The notes below the pieces were generated by a model. It was not told the origin of the DNA. It searched no databases and worked only from the letters and a program-made list of their open reading frames with translations. Below are positions 1-9,900 of a DNA stretch of 34,115 nucleotides, piece after piece. A program made the position numbers and the translations under genes. The stretch lies in the NCBI GenBank assembly GCA_018302605.1, contig JAGVZN010000012.1, positions 1 through 34,115 on the forward strand, written 5' to 3'. The DNA comes from Candidatus Woesearchaeota archaeon (GTDB lineage: Archaea > Nanobdellota > Nanobdellia > Woesearchaeales > GW2011-AR9). Every line of letters starts with the position of its first letter. Position 1 is the stretch's first letter.

Positions 1-1863
1 AAATTTACCATTTTCACGATCAACAAACCCGGTGAAATCTCCACTGATCTTGTTTCTAATGGGCTGGATTGGAAAGCATGTTCTTCAGCAAATGAGGGAA
101 TCTTGGCATCCCCCTATGAACTATCTTCTCAAAATCGGTTTTATTGCAGTGCTGCCGGCGAAACCGCGTTATGGGCGGATTGTTCTCAAGACCAGCCTCA
201 AGACAACGGTGTAAAAAGACGGAGTCCCGGTCAGGGAGTATTCGATCTTACGCATTTTTTAGATGAGCTCACCAAAACAACAATTCAATTTTATTCTCCT
301 GGCATCCAGACCGTATATGGAAAAATTTATGGTCCACAGAATTACCCCTCATTTGCCGGTTACGCTTATCTGGAGGTCTATTTTAAGTTTACGAATGAAA
401 TACTTCCCGCGGGAGCAAACCTGCAGCTGGAAGCTTGGTCCATCGATGGCAAAATAGACCCACAGAAAGTCCTGGCCTACGCGGTTAATGGCGCTACGCT
501 CGAAGGGAACAAGATTTACCATGCGCAAATTCCCGTCGTGGGATGGAAAGAAGTAACTCTAATCTCATTGAGACCAACGCCTTCTTCCCTGCCGTTTGAG
601 ATCATCAATGTCCATCTCGCAAAAAAAGAAAGTGATCCAGTTTGCGCCGGCAGTGTCTGGCTTTCCAGTCTTGATCAGGAAGACCATTCCATTGCCCAGG
701 GAGAAATGTGCACATCTTTGGGATTGACCTGGTTAGGAAACACGGTTAGCGATCCCTCTTTACGCTGTTGTGGGAATACGGCCGGGGAATATGGGGTTGG
801 TGCGGAGAAAGGTTGTTGGAATTCACAGGGATTGGAAATCGGAAAGACGGCGAACAATGTGCAGGTAAAATTAATGTATGGTAACAGAGAGATCATCTCT
901 ACTGAGCAATCGACAAAAGTGTCTGCAGAATTAGCTGAAACACGCTATGGGTCCGCAAATCTTTTTCTTGAACTTTTAAATTCTGAAAGCAAATGCGAGC
1001 TTGTCAATTCTAAAGTTATTTGTCCGGACGATTATTTTCCGTCTAATCTGGCCTATTCTTCAAGGCCCTATATTGATGTGAAAGGAACAAACGCAGCACC
1101 AGGATCGACTTTTGTTCGGGGCGCAGTTGCCCATCCAGAAACTATTACTATTACTGGCGTTGTGATCAACTCAGGGCCAACAAAAATCAAAGAAGTTACC
1201 TTCGGGAAAACAAACTTTTTTGAAGCGGCATTGACAGAGATCAAAGGGGGAAAAATCTATTTTTTAGATCCTCTTCACCCGGAAGATGTTGATGAAGAGA
1301 AAACAATAATCACCTCTGATGATCTTGATGCCGAGAAAAAATTGTATTACCTTATGGCAAAAGCAGATACCTCGGAACAGACTTACTCTTACGATTCTTC
1401 TGTCGAGGAAGTATTGACTTATTCCTGCAGTGCGGCGACGTGTACTTTTCCTTTGAAAGGCAATGCCCCTTACACGATCAGCAACCAGTTCCCCCAGAGT
1501 TATGACCTCTACTTCGTGGCGCGAAATAACGAAGGGCAAGAAATGCGTACTTTCATCAACACTCCGCGAACAGTCTACGCAAAAGATGGCTGGCTGGAAG
1601 TCGTTAATCTTCCGCAGCAGATCCTTTTTGAGGGAACAGCTTTTCTTGGCTGCGGGGATGCCGGCCATTTAGGGAAAGTCTCGTTTGTTATCTCTCAAGA
1701 AATGTGCTCCACCCAAAATCTGGAGGTAAGCGGCTTTTATTGCAGTCCGCAAAGCAGCTGGAAAAATGATGAACTTCCAACCGCGTTATATGATCTGGAA
1801 AACAATCTCCACGTGTTTGGCAGAAATCTGTTGATAAATCCAATGTTAGACTTGACTAAATGA
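1..1863 (+). CDS. Large Cys-containing surface/secreted protein, 3' part only
   Basis: The frame is open from base 1, so the gene begins upstream of the window; the TTG at 103 is only an internal codon. About 620 codons are visible. The protein is rich in beta-forming and polar residues with scattered cysteines, including a CC-G cluster followed by a G-C-W near the middle, a pattern that recurs in the next gene (CCPENTCWNG). There is no membrane segment in the visible part and no C-terminal anchor. The stop overlaps the next start by 4 nt (ATGA), so the two genes are probably co-transcribed and translationally coupled. I do not recognise a named family. An extracellular role is inferred from composition and from the exported neighbours; the N-terminal signal is not visible. 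Confidence 0.8.
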   Translation, partial: KFTIFTINKPGEISTDLVSNGLDWKACSSANEGILASPYELSSQNRFYCSAAGETALWADCSQDQPQDNGVKRRSPGQGVFDLTHFLDELTKTTIQFYSPGIQTVYGKIYGPQNYPSFAGYAYLEVYFKFTNEILPAGANLQLEAWSIDGKIDPQKVLAYAVNGATLEGNKIYHAQIPVVGWKEVTLISLRPTPSSLPFEIINVHLAKKESDPVCAGSVWLSSLDQEDHSIAQGEMCTSLGLTWLGNTVSDPSLRCCGNTAGEYGVGAEKGCWNSQGLEIGKTANNVQVKLMYGNREIISTEQSTKVSAELAETRYGSANLFLELLNSESKCELVNSKVICPDDYFPSNLAYSSRPYIDVKGTNAAPGSTFVRGAVAHPETITITGVVINSGPTKIKEVTFGKTNFFEAALTEIKGGKIYFLDPLHPEDVDEEKTIITSDDLDAEKKLYYLMAKADTSEQTYSYDSSVEEVLTYSCSAATCTFPLKGNAPYTISNQFPQSYDLYFVARNNEGQEMRTFINTPRTVYAKDGWLEVVNLPQQILFEGTAFLGCGDAGHLGKVSFVISQEMCSTQNLEVSGFYCSPQSSWKNDELPTALYDLENNLHVFGRNLLINPMLDLTK

Positions 1864-4217
1864 AACCAAAATTATTTCGTTATTTTGTACTTTATCTGGT
1901 ACTTCTTGTTTTTAGTATCTCTCTCGTCAGCGCTTTGGAATGTTCGGTTACTCCAAACGCCTGCAACCAACCAGGTGAAACGATCATTGCTTGCCTCTCT
2001 GATCAAACAAATGCCCTTGCTGAACTCCCGCAAACGATTGGTGGGATAGCCCGCTGCCCTCATTACGATTGGAAAATCTGCTGCATTGGTTCAGTGACCA
2101 ATGAATGCCGCGATGACAATCAAATCGCTTGGCTGGCAGCAACGACTAATGCCCATGCTTCGCGTGAAGGAGATAATACATACACGGTGCCAATCTGCAT
2201 CTCCGGACTAAGGGAAACAAAATGTTCAACGGGTTTTTTTTCCGGCGCAACCTGTGTTCTTTCTCTTTCTAACAAAACAAATGCTCATCTTGCGGGCTGC
2301 GGCGAAGGAGCATATTCAAATAAGATCTATTGTTCGGCAATCTCTGATCAAGATGGCGATGGGTTCGCCGCTGATGTTGATTGTGATGATGACGACAAAA
2401 GTATCCATCCCCAAGCCAATGAAATTGGCGATGGGTTAGACAACGATTGTGATGGTCTGCTTGATGGTGATGATCCTGATCTATTAACTTTAGCTAAAAG
2501 CTGGTACCAGGTTTCTGCTGCTGCCGACAAAGAAAAATTTGGATCTTACACTTCTCAAGGAATTGAAATCAAAACTTTGGAAACAGGTAAGAATGTTTTT
2601 GTGGTAACTGATACCGGCAGAAAAGGCATCGTTTCTCAGAAAGTACGCGTTGAAAAGAACAAAGAATATGTCGCCCGGGCAACATTTTCCTGTGAAGCAA
2701 CATTGCAGTTGGTCTTTGACGATGCCACTGCCGTCCAAGAAAAAGGGGGGTTCTTTAGTTTCCTGTTTGAGCAGGAGTTAATCAACTCGGTGAAAAGCGA
2801 AGGCACTCTGGCGATTACGGCGGATTCAGGAGAAGCTAATTATGCTTCCATCTTCATTGACGTGAAAGGGAAAGATTGCCAGATCAGTGATCCTCAACTT
2901 GACCTGAAAGGAAAAGTGCAGCCTGTTTCTTACAACGATGCAATTCAGCCGAAAGCACTCCCTGTTGATCCATCAACGACGTTTCCCGCTGCTGCTTGTT
3001 GTCCGGAAAATACTTGTTGGAATGGCTTTGCCTGTGCGGAAAACATGCGGGAGAAGACTTCTACATTTGAAAGTGTGACTGAAGAAGCGATCTATCAATG
3101 TATCGACGGAAACTGGGTTTTCTGGGCGAAATTATACGACTGGAATAATCAGGAATTTGGTTCTTGTCCACATGAAGGACAATGTTTTGTGCTCAGTTCG
3201 CAAAAAGATGCATCGGTTGATGCAGAACCTGCCGATTTTTACGCTGGAGCCTATCCGCTCTGCATTGACACTGGAGAATATATCTTTGACCATTATTGCA
3301 GTGCCGGGAAATGGCTCACCAGAACACAGCTTGTTGCTCAGCAATTATTGAAAGCAGCTTCCTCGTCTGATTTTACATTATATTGCACAACACCAGAGGA
3401 AGCCTTGATCAGCTTAGATCATCAAGAACAATTCATCCTGGGAGATCCGGTAGCGGCTGTTGAACCACCAAGCAGCGGCTTGCTTGGGCAGCAGAAAATA
3501 ACTCCTTCCCGTCTTTGTTTTCCTGATCTTGGCGAATCTGGAAAGAAACTCATTGATGACACAGAAAATACCTGCATTAACAATGTTTGTTTATTACAGG
3601 ATGCTGAAGGGAAAATTGCTTTTGCCACTACCCTCAATAAAGAGATTGCTGACCCGCTTAACTCTTTTGTCTTGGCTTTGGGAATTTCACCTGAGACCTT
3701 TCTTCAATCCTGTTCTGGGGAAGGGGATTTCCAGACTTGTGTAATCAACGGCCTTGCTGGCGAGATCTATTATTCACCTACATTAAACGCTTTGATTTAC
3801 AGTAAAGAAAGCTTAGCGTTTGATCCATCGCTCATTCAAAAGATTGCTGCTTTCTTTAAAGGAATATTCGGCGCTGAGGATGAAGATCTCCAACTCATTC
3901 CAGTAGATCAAGCCGTTCCCCAGATCTATCTCCTCCAAAAAGAAGGAAAATTGATTCAAGCGTTTGTTGAAAAGCAGGGGAGAGATGCATTCGGTGTTGA
4001 AAATAACACCATCTCAGCAAGATTTTCTGGCTTTAAGACACCCATCTGTTTATTTGTTGAAAATCTCGTCACGCCGACCATCGCGGGCCATGGCGTGCTG
4101 CCCGCCGGCGAGAGCGGATTTATCTGCATGACGAACAAGGGCGTGCAGGAAATCATTGCGACAAAAGATGTGGACTATCTCTGGCCGCAACTGACCGGGA
4201 GATTGAGAGTGGAGTGA
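1860..4217 (+). CDS. Secreted Cys-rich protein with MopE-like Asp-rich motif
   Basis: 785 residues. A typical Sec signal peptide occupies residues 1-25 (basic start, long hydrophobic core, cleavage probably after VSA before LEC). Residues 163-205 carry an acidic block with the pattern DxDGDGxxxxxDCDDDD...ExGDGxDNDCDGxxDGDD. This matches the short metal-binding motif found in MopE and many bacterial and archaeal surface proteins, where the acidic side chains commonly bind Ca2+ or another metal. Further on there are paired cysteines (CCPENTCWNG), likely disulfides outside the cell. There is no C-terminal membrane helix, so the protein is either released or held by partners. The start overlaps the previous stop (ATGA). 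The overall family is not recognised; the export and motif assignments are firm, the function is not. Confidence 0.85.
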   Translation: MKPKLFRYFVLYLVLLVFSISLVSALECSVTPNACNQPGETIIACLSDQTNALAELPQTIGGIARCPHYDWKICCIGSVTNECRDDNQIAWLAATTNAHASREGDNTYTVPICISGLRETKCSTGFFSGATCVLSLSNKTNAHLAGCGEGAYSNKIYCSAISDQDGDGFAADVDCDDDDKSIHPQANEIGDGLDNDCDGLLDGDDPDLLTLAKSWYQVSAAADKEKFGSYTSQGIEIKTLETGKNVFVVTDTGRKGIVSQKVRVEKNKEYVARATFSCEATLQLVFDDATAVQEKGGFFSFLFEQELINSVKSEGTLAITADSGEANYASIFIDVKGKDCQISDPQLDLKGKVQPVSYNDAIQPKALPVDPSTTFPAAACCPENTCWNGFACAENMREKTSTFESVTEEAIYQCIDGNWVFWAKLYDWNNQEFGSCPHEGQCFVLSSQKDASVDAEPADFYAGAYPLCIDTGEYIFDHYCSAGKWLTRTQLVAQQLLKAASSSDFTLYCTTPEEALISLDHQEQFILGDPVAAVEPPSSGLLGQQKITPSRLCFPDLGESGKKLIDDTENTCINNVCLLQDAEGKIAFATTLNKEIADPLNSFVLALGISPETFLQSCSGEGDFQTCVINGLAGEIYYSPTLNALIYSKESLAFDPSLIQKIAAFFKGIFGAEDEDLQLIPVDQAVPQIYLLQKEGKLIQAFVEKQGRDAFGVENNTISARFSGFKTPICLFVENLVTPTIAGHGVLPAGESGFICMTNKGVQEIIATKDVDYLWPQLTGRLRVE

Positions 4218-4311
4218 AATATTGTTCAGTACTCTCCGGCTTTATCACTTTAAAAAAAGATTGTATCACTAAACGAACGACTTCTTCTCCTAAGCGCACC
4301 ATCAACAAACT

Positions 4312-4319
4312 TTTATAAG
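4312..4319 (+). promoter_or_regulatory. TATA box for the leaderless 4344 gene
   Basis: TTTATAAG is centred about 28 nt before the ATG at 4344, so transcription should begin at or within a few bases of the start codon. There is no Shine-Dalgarno sequence between it and the ATG. Confidence 0.6.
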
Positions 4320-4343
4320 TATAAACTATTTATTCTTTAGCAT

Positions 4344-6830
4344 ATGAACAAAAAGAGGTGTGCTTTTCCTATTAGTAATGTTCAGGGCCAAATTACCATT
4401 TTTATGATCTTGGGAATAGTCATCCTGGTCGTCTTTTTGTTTCTCCTCTTCATCGTTCAACATACGCAGAAAACAAATCTCCTGCTAGAACAAACACAGG
4501 CTTTCAAAACGATCTATCCCCAAGAAGGGATAAATCTCTATCTTGACGATTGCCTCAAAACATCGCTAAGTGCGGCGGTTTCTACGATTGGAAAGCAAGG
4601 CCGCTTATGGAGAGACATCAATCCGGGTGGATTTATCCCATTTGAAGAAGGGATAAACGGTGTTACTGTTGCCGGTGTTCCTATCTTTTACGGGTTACGT
4701 TACACTCCAGCTCTTGCCTATCCTGAAGCCTATCCCTGCGCTGTAGAGGATGGGGAACCACCAGCATTTTGTAGATATAGTTATCCCGACACTTCCCTGC
4801 GCTTCGGAACGCTGGTGTTGCAGCCAACAACTTTGGAAGACGACATTCGAGGGTATCTCCAAGCAAAAGTAATTGAATGTGCTCAAGCTTTAGCTGTGCA
4901 AAAGATTGCGGAGAACGCCGTTGCTGAAGTCCCAAATCCCTCGTTTGCCGTCACCCTCCAAAATAAAGGCATAGTTGTAGAAGCGACTATTCCTTTTTTG
5001 CTGGTTCTGCACGGTGTTCATTATTTTACCACCTCTTCATTTCAGTTTTTTTACGAGACCACACTTCAGGATATAGTCGAAACTGCTGCCTATTTCCCAC
5101 TGCAAGCCGACCGTAATTATGTTGATTTTGATTATTCAGAAAATACACTTACTGAGGGAAGCCATCAATTTGGATCCTCAGAGGATGTTCAAAACGTCTT
5201 CGGCAACAGCAATTGTGTTTTAGAAACACATCCCTCGAAAGACTTCTATCGCTGTACAAAGAAGCTCGTATCCGGCTACTCAACGTTGGGGGTGGACATG
5301 GCCAAAGAAGATCTTCTTAATGGGGATACTTTGTTTACGTTCTCTTCGCCGGAAGTTGAGTATACAATTGCCAGGCAGAATCGTCCGCCGGCACTGGATT
5401 ACATTTCACGTTATGCCTGTCCTGCAGGTGAATACGATTATCTGGCAATTGCCGGCCACCCCGATTTAGGGAAAGTAGAGATCACGGCAACGGCATCCGA
5501 CCCTGATGAACAGGTTCCGAATCTTCAGGTTATCGATGCTTCTGGGGAAAACCTACTATCGGACGAGAATCCTGTGTCAGAAACTTTTCTGGCATCAAAC
5601 CCGGTGCCGGGAAGATATATCCTCAAAGCAACGGCAGAGGATAAATACTTGAACAGTAATTTACAGGATGAACAGGCAGTACGTATTTTGGTAGATCCTC
5701 CGATGATCTCCAGCATTAAGGTGTATCATAATTATCCCGGCCTAAAGACCGCTACGGATGAAAGCATCGCCCTAGTCTCCCCTGAAGATCCAATTACCAT
5801 TGAAGTTAAGCTTCCCGAGAAATCACTCAGCGGAAATCTTGGTGAGTTTCATTTTTCTTTCACCAACCCTATTCGGGAGATTCCCTTTCTCCTGTTTTCC
5901 GGGCAGGACTCTCCAATTGCATTTAACGAGTATAAATTCCAGTTTCCCTATACGGTTCAACAACTTTCGGGGGGGGAGCTGATCAAAAACATTGTCGAAT
6001 CGGGGTTATTTGAGTATGCCCCTTTTGTTGACGTTGGACAGCAAGGCACACTCCTGCTTGACTACAAAATAAATTATTGTGGGTATCATGAGCAGTTAAG
6101 CACAACGAAAGCAACAGTTGTCGTCAGCCCGTGTTTGCCTTACCAAAATCCAGATCATCCTTTTCCGTATCCTTATCACGAGTATGTGGACAAAGATGGT
6201 GATGGCCTTGCCGATCGGAATAGTGCTGGTGATCTTGTTCGAGAAACGATAGCTGATCCTTTTGATGCCACACATGCCTGTTGCGTCGGTGATCAGGAGA
6301 TTCCCCAATCATGGAGCTTAGCTGGTTCAGAGAAAAGTTGTTTTGCGTCAACCGTTCCGGAGGATGAAGCACTAGGCTGTTTTGGTGATGCAAACCCTGC
6401 CGGGAAAGGGTACTTTTTAGAAAAGCGCTCTGTTGCCACAGCCTTCTGTTCGGGAATCAGGGGCAATGTGTGCGGCGATGTGGTCAAATACGAAGCAGAA
6501 TCTCAGAATGCTTGCGGTGATAACAAAGTGAAGACCTGTAATCTTGTTGCTCCTCAGTGTGCTGGCTTGACCCCTTATTCCAAAGGAGATGGGTTCTGGT
6601 GCTCTGGTCCTGTCGGTTGCGGTGATATTGATAAAAAAGCCTGTACTTCTGAGATCGTCACAAAAGTTGCCGGATTAGGGTTTGCTGCCGTTGAACTGCA
6701 GCCTGAACAATATGCTTGTGAATGTACGACCAAAACGGCAGGCTGGGATTGTTTTGATCTGAGCAACGAGAAAGTAGGGAAATGCAGCGGGTTTACCGGT
6801 TGGTTTGATTCTTATTCTTGCAAATCATAA
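4344..6830 (+). CDS. Pilin-like anchored surface protein with large ectodomain
   Basis: 828 residues. The N-terminus has a short basic leader and a Q-G-Q-I-T-I-F motif (G15/Q16) followed by a 20-residue hydrophobic helix to about residue 38, the arrangement of archaeal class III (archaellin/type IV pilin-like) signal sequences. The rest is a large Cys-containing ectodomain with Ig-like beta-rich stretches around 380-480. A calcium-type DxDGDGxxD loop starts at D616, and a Cys-dense C-terminal 150 residues follows. A TATA box at 4312-4319 lies about 28 nt upstream of the ATG, so the mRNA is probably leaderless, and this supports the start. It is transcribed alone, since both sides have a promoter-bearing gap. 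An eight-G run at 5969-5976 lies inside the gene. Specific function unknown. Confidence 0.85.
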   Translation: MNKKRCAFPISNVQGQITIFMILGIVILVVFLFLLFIVQHTQKTNLLLEQTQAFKTIYPQEGINLYLDDCLKTSLSAAVSTIGKQGRLWRDINPGGFIPFEEGINGVTVAGVPIFYGLRYTPALAYPEAYPCAVEDGEPPAFCRYSYPDTSLRFGTLVLQPTTLEDDIRGYLQAKVIECAQALAVQKIAENAVAEVPNPSFAVTLQNKGIVVEATIPFLLVLHGVHYFTTSSFQFFYETTLQDIVETAAYFPLQADRNYVDFDYSENTLTEGSHQFGSSEDVQNVFGNSNCVLETHPSKDFYRCTKKLVSGYSTLGVDMAKEDLLNGDTLFTFSSPEVEYTIARQNRPPALDYISRYACPAGEYDYLAIAGHPDLGKVEITATASDPDEQVPNLQVIDASGENLLSDENPVSETFLASNPVPGRYILKATAEDKYLNSNLQDEQAVRILVDPPMISSIKVYHNYPGLKTATDESIALVSPEDPITIEVKLPEKSLSGNLGEFHFSFTNPIREIPFLLFSGQDSPIAFNEYKFQFPYTVQQLSGGELIKNIVESGLFEYAPFVDVGQQGTLLLDYKINYCGYHEQLSTTKATVVVSPCLPYQNPDHPFPYPYHEYVDKDGDGLADRNSAGDLVRETIADPFDATHACCVGDQEIPQSWSLAGSEKSCFASTVPEDEALGCFGDANPAGKGYFLEKRSVATAFCSGIRGNVCGDVVKYEAESQNACGDNKVKTCNLVAPQCAGLTPYSKGDGFWCSGPVGCGDIDKKACTSEIVTKVAGLGFAAVELQPEQYACECTTKTAGWDCFDLSNEKVGKCSGFTGWFDSYSCKS

Positions 6831-6948
6831 TACTCCTCGTAATACCCCCCCCCGAAGTGGAACTTTACATTACCCATTCACCTACGAGGGGGAATTTTCT
6901 CCAGAGTCGAGAAGAACCGATTTCCCCGACGAGAACACGCACCAAACA

Positions 6949-6956
6949 TTTATAAA
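6949..6956 (+). promoter_or_regulatory. TATA box for the 6983 giant gene
   Basis: TTTATAAA is centred about 30 nt before the ATG at 6983, giving a leader of zero to five bases. Upstream, at 6845-6853, there is a nine-C run in the gap after the previous gene. Confidence 0.6.
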
Positions 6957-6982
6957 CGTCTACGCATTCATAAATTTGAATC

Positions 6983-9900
6983 ATGAGATCACGAAAAAGG
7001 GGTTTGGCTGTAGCTTCTGCTTTATTGTTCTTAGTACTCTTTCTTGCTCTTTCTCTCCCATTAATCCCAGCTCAAGAGACACAGGCGAAAGGATGTTATT
7101 CCTATCCTCAGGGCCGGTTAGATTTGTCTTGTAAAACTGGCGGGGTGACTGAGGAAGCCGCTAAAGAAGATTGTGCTTCCTTCGCCGGTTGCGTCATTAC
7201 CCAATGGTTTAAACCAGCGTCTACTTGCGCCGAAATCTCTGAATGTGAAATAGTGACCTGCGATGCTGCGAAATACGCCTGTCAGGAAGTGCCGCGGGGA
7301 GCCTGTACTCAGGCTGGAGGAAAAGAAATCATTCCGAGTGACGTAGCCGCTCAATGTGTAAAAGGCTGTTGTGTTATTCCATTACCGGACGGCCCGTTCT
7401 GCAATCCGGATCTTGTCTTTCAATCAGAATGTGCTGATCTCGCCGCTTCAACACCGGGAGCGCCCGCTTCTTATCAATTCAACAATGACGAGTCTATGAC
7501 TCTTGCTATCTGCCAGCAGCAGTTCTGTAAGGCTGCCCTCGAAACTGGCGGATTAAAAGGTATTGTCACAGATGCTTTAGGAAAGCCTCTGGAAAATGCT
7601 GCGATCGAAATACTAGGCACTACCAAGAAGGTGGTCACAACCGCATCGGGAGCATATTCCTTTACGAACGTCGTTCCCGTAACCTATTCAGTGAAAATCT
7701 CTGCGTGGGGATATATTGATCTAATCCAGCAGGTCTCTCTTTCTGCTGGTGAACCGACGGTGCGCGATTTTACGCTGCAAAAAGCAGTGGGAGAAGCAAC
7801 ATTACGCATTATTGTTCGCGATCAATCACCAAAACTGCTTCCGGAAGTGACTGTCGCATGGAAAGGCCCGGTTCAAGGGAATAAAAAGACTGATACTCAA
7901 GGCACAGTCTTACTCCAAAATATCCCTTCAGGGACTTATACCATTCTGATCAGTGCCATTGGCTATGTCACTCAGGAAATAAAAAAGAACGTAGGGCCTG
8001 GCGAGGTCTTGGTTGAGGCAGTGCTTACCCAAGCAGCATTCCAAGGTGTGCAAGGAACGACGTACATCGGTCAGGAAAAAAAATATGAGGTCTCCATCTA
8101 TGTTGACGGCTTCTTTAAAACAAAATCAAAATATCCGAGCGGAATATATAGTATTTCGCTTCCCGCCGATGGAAAAGAGCATACCATTTCGGCCACATAT
8201 CAAAATTTTGTCTCTCCCATCCATAAAGTGGCCGTAGTTCAAAATCAGATTCTGTCTTTGGATATCTTTCTTTCACCGTTAAAAGGAGAATGTACTCCCG
8301 AAGGGACAAACCCGGAAAAGAATGTAGCGGTCTTTTCTGCTCATCCACTTCCCGGCCAGGAAAGTGTACGTCTGATCTGGGAGAAGCCCTGTCCGGAAGT
8401 GGCCGGATATACACTTCAGCGTAAAGATGGAGAGAAACTACTGGCTACCCGGACGATTTCTGGTGTGGAGACGCTCTTTGTGGACAGCGACGTCGAATGG
8501 GGCAAGACCTATTCCTATACGCTTGTCGCTCATTTTGATTCCGGACTTTCTTCCAAAGATGCCGCTGTTGCAACGATAACGCTGGGCGATCAAGAATGTG
8601 CCGGCCGCTATAACGAAGCGACAGGATCGTGGTCTTCATTCTGTCTGGTAGAGGACCGGCAGGTTGTCCAGACGTGCACTGCTGAGAATGTGCTTACGCC
8701 GGTTCAGGAATGTTCCTCTCTGGGGAACACCTGGTATTGCGCCCAGACAACGTCAACAACAGCAAGCTGCAAAGATGCAGGAATATGTCTGGTGAATGCT
8801 GCTCCTTTTGGTCTTTACGCTTCGGAAGAAATATGTTATGGGAAAAATGACGATAATTTCTGTTCTTATGACTCGAGCACGACGACGATTGCCAACCAAT
8901 GTTTGAGCTGTGCCGAAATAGAGAGCTGTTTTGCCTATCAGAGCAGAAGCGCCTGTGAAAAGAATAACTGTCTCAGTTCAACATGCGCCTGGATCGATGT
9001 TGCTTCTCCACCGGCGCTTGTTGATTACAGCTATCTTTTTTCCTCGACGATCTTCAGCCCGTTAATGACCACTCCCGAAACCGGAGCGGGTTATTGTGTG
9101 GAACAAGAATATCCCAGTGATGATCAATGTTCTCTCTGCAGTCCCGGCGCAAGCCTTTTTGAAAACTATTTTTGTACTCCCGTAGTCTGTTCCAGCCTGG
9201 GACGCTGCTTTGCCAATCCCGAAGAGACGAGCTGTGCCCAGTGTAAAGACAGCCCGGCACCCGATGCCACCTGTTACAGTTATGCCTCTGAAGAAGAGTG
9301 CAGCGGAACGGGGGGCATTGCCAAAGATGATTTTGGGCGCCTTTCTTTATCCGCCGACCGTTGTTCCTGGGGCCGTTGTTCCTGGGATGGCGCGCGCTGC
9401 TTCAAGGACGGCAACGCGGATCAGAAAGATGATTGTGCCGATATCAAAGGGAGCAGCATCGCCTGTGCCGTAGACAATACGCCGCCCACAACAACAGCGA
9501 CGGGGTCACTTGTCGTAAGCCTGAACAATCCGCTGATCACGTTTGTTGCCGATGATTCATCTTCCAAGCCCGGGCAAGGCAATCCTCTTCAGAATATTTA
9601 CTATTGCCTCAGCCCAGCAAATGGACCAAGTACCTGCACTTCTGAAAAATTTCAATCAACAAATTTCAAAGGATTGTCAACCAAAGAAAGCATCAGTATC
9701 AACATCTCTCAATTTCCCGCTTTGATGACAGCAAAACAAGAAGGGGAAATCTTCACGCTGTACTTTTCTTCGCAGGACATATTCTTCAATCAGGAGCAGG
9801 TTCAGCAAGGAACACTTTACGTTGATATGATCCCCCCGCAATTTAATGTGATCGGGGAAACATCAACATCAGGGAAAATCTCCCAGCTGGATCTCCATCT

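Noticed and set aside
103-1863. TTG at 103 as the start of the first gene
   Set aside because: The frame is open to base 1 with continuous protein-like sequence, so the true start is upstream of the window.
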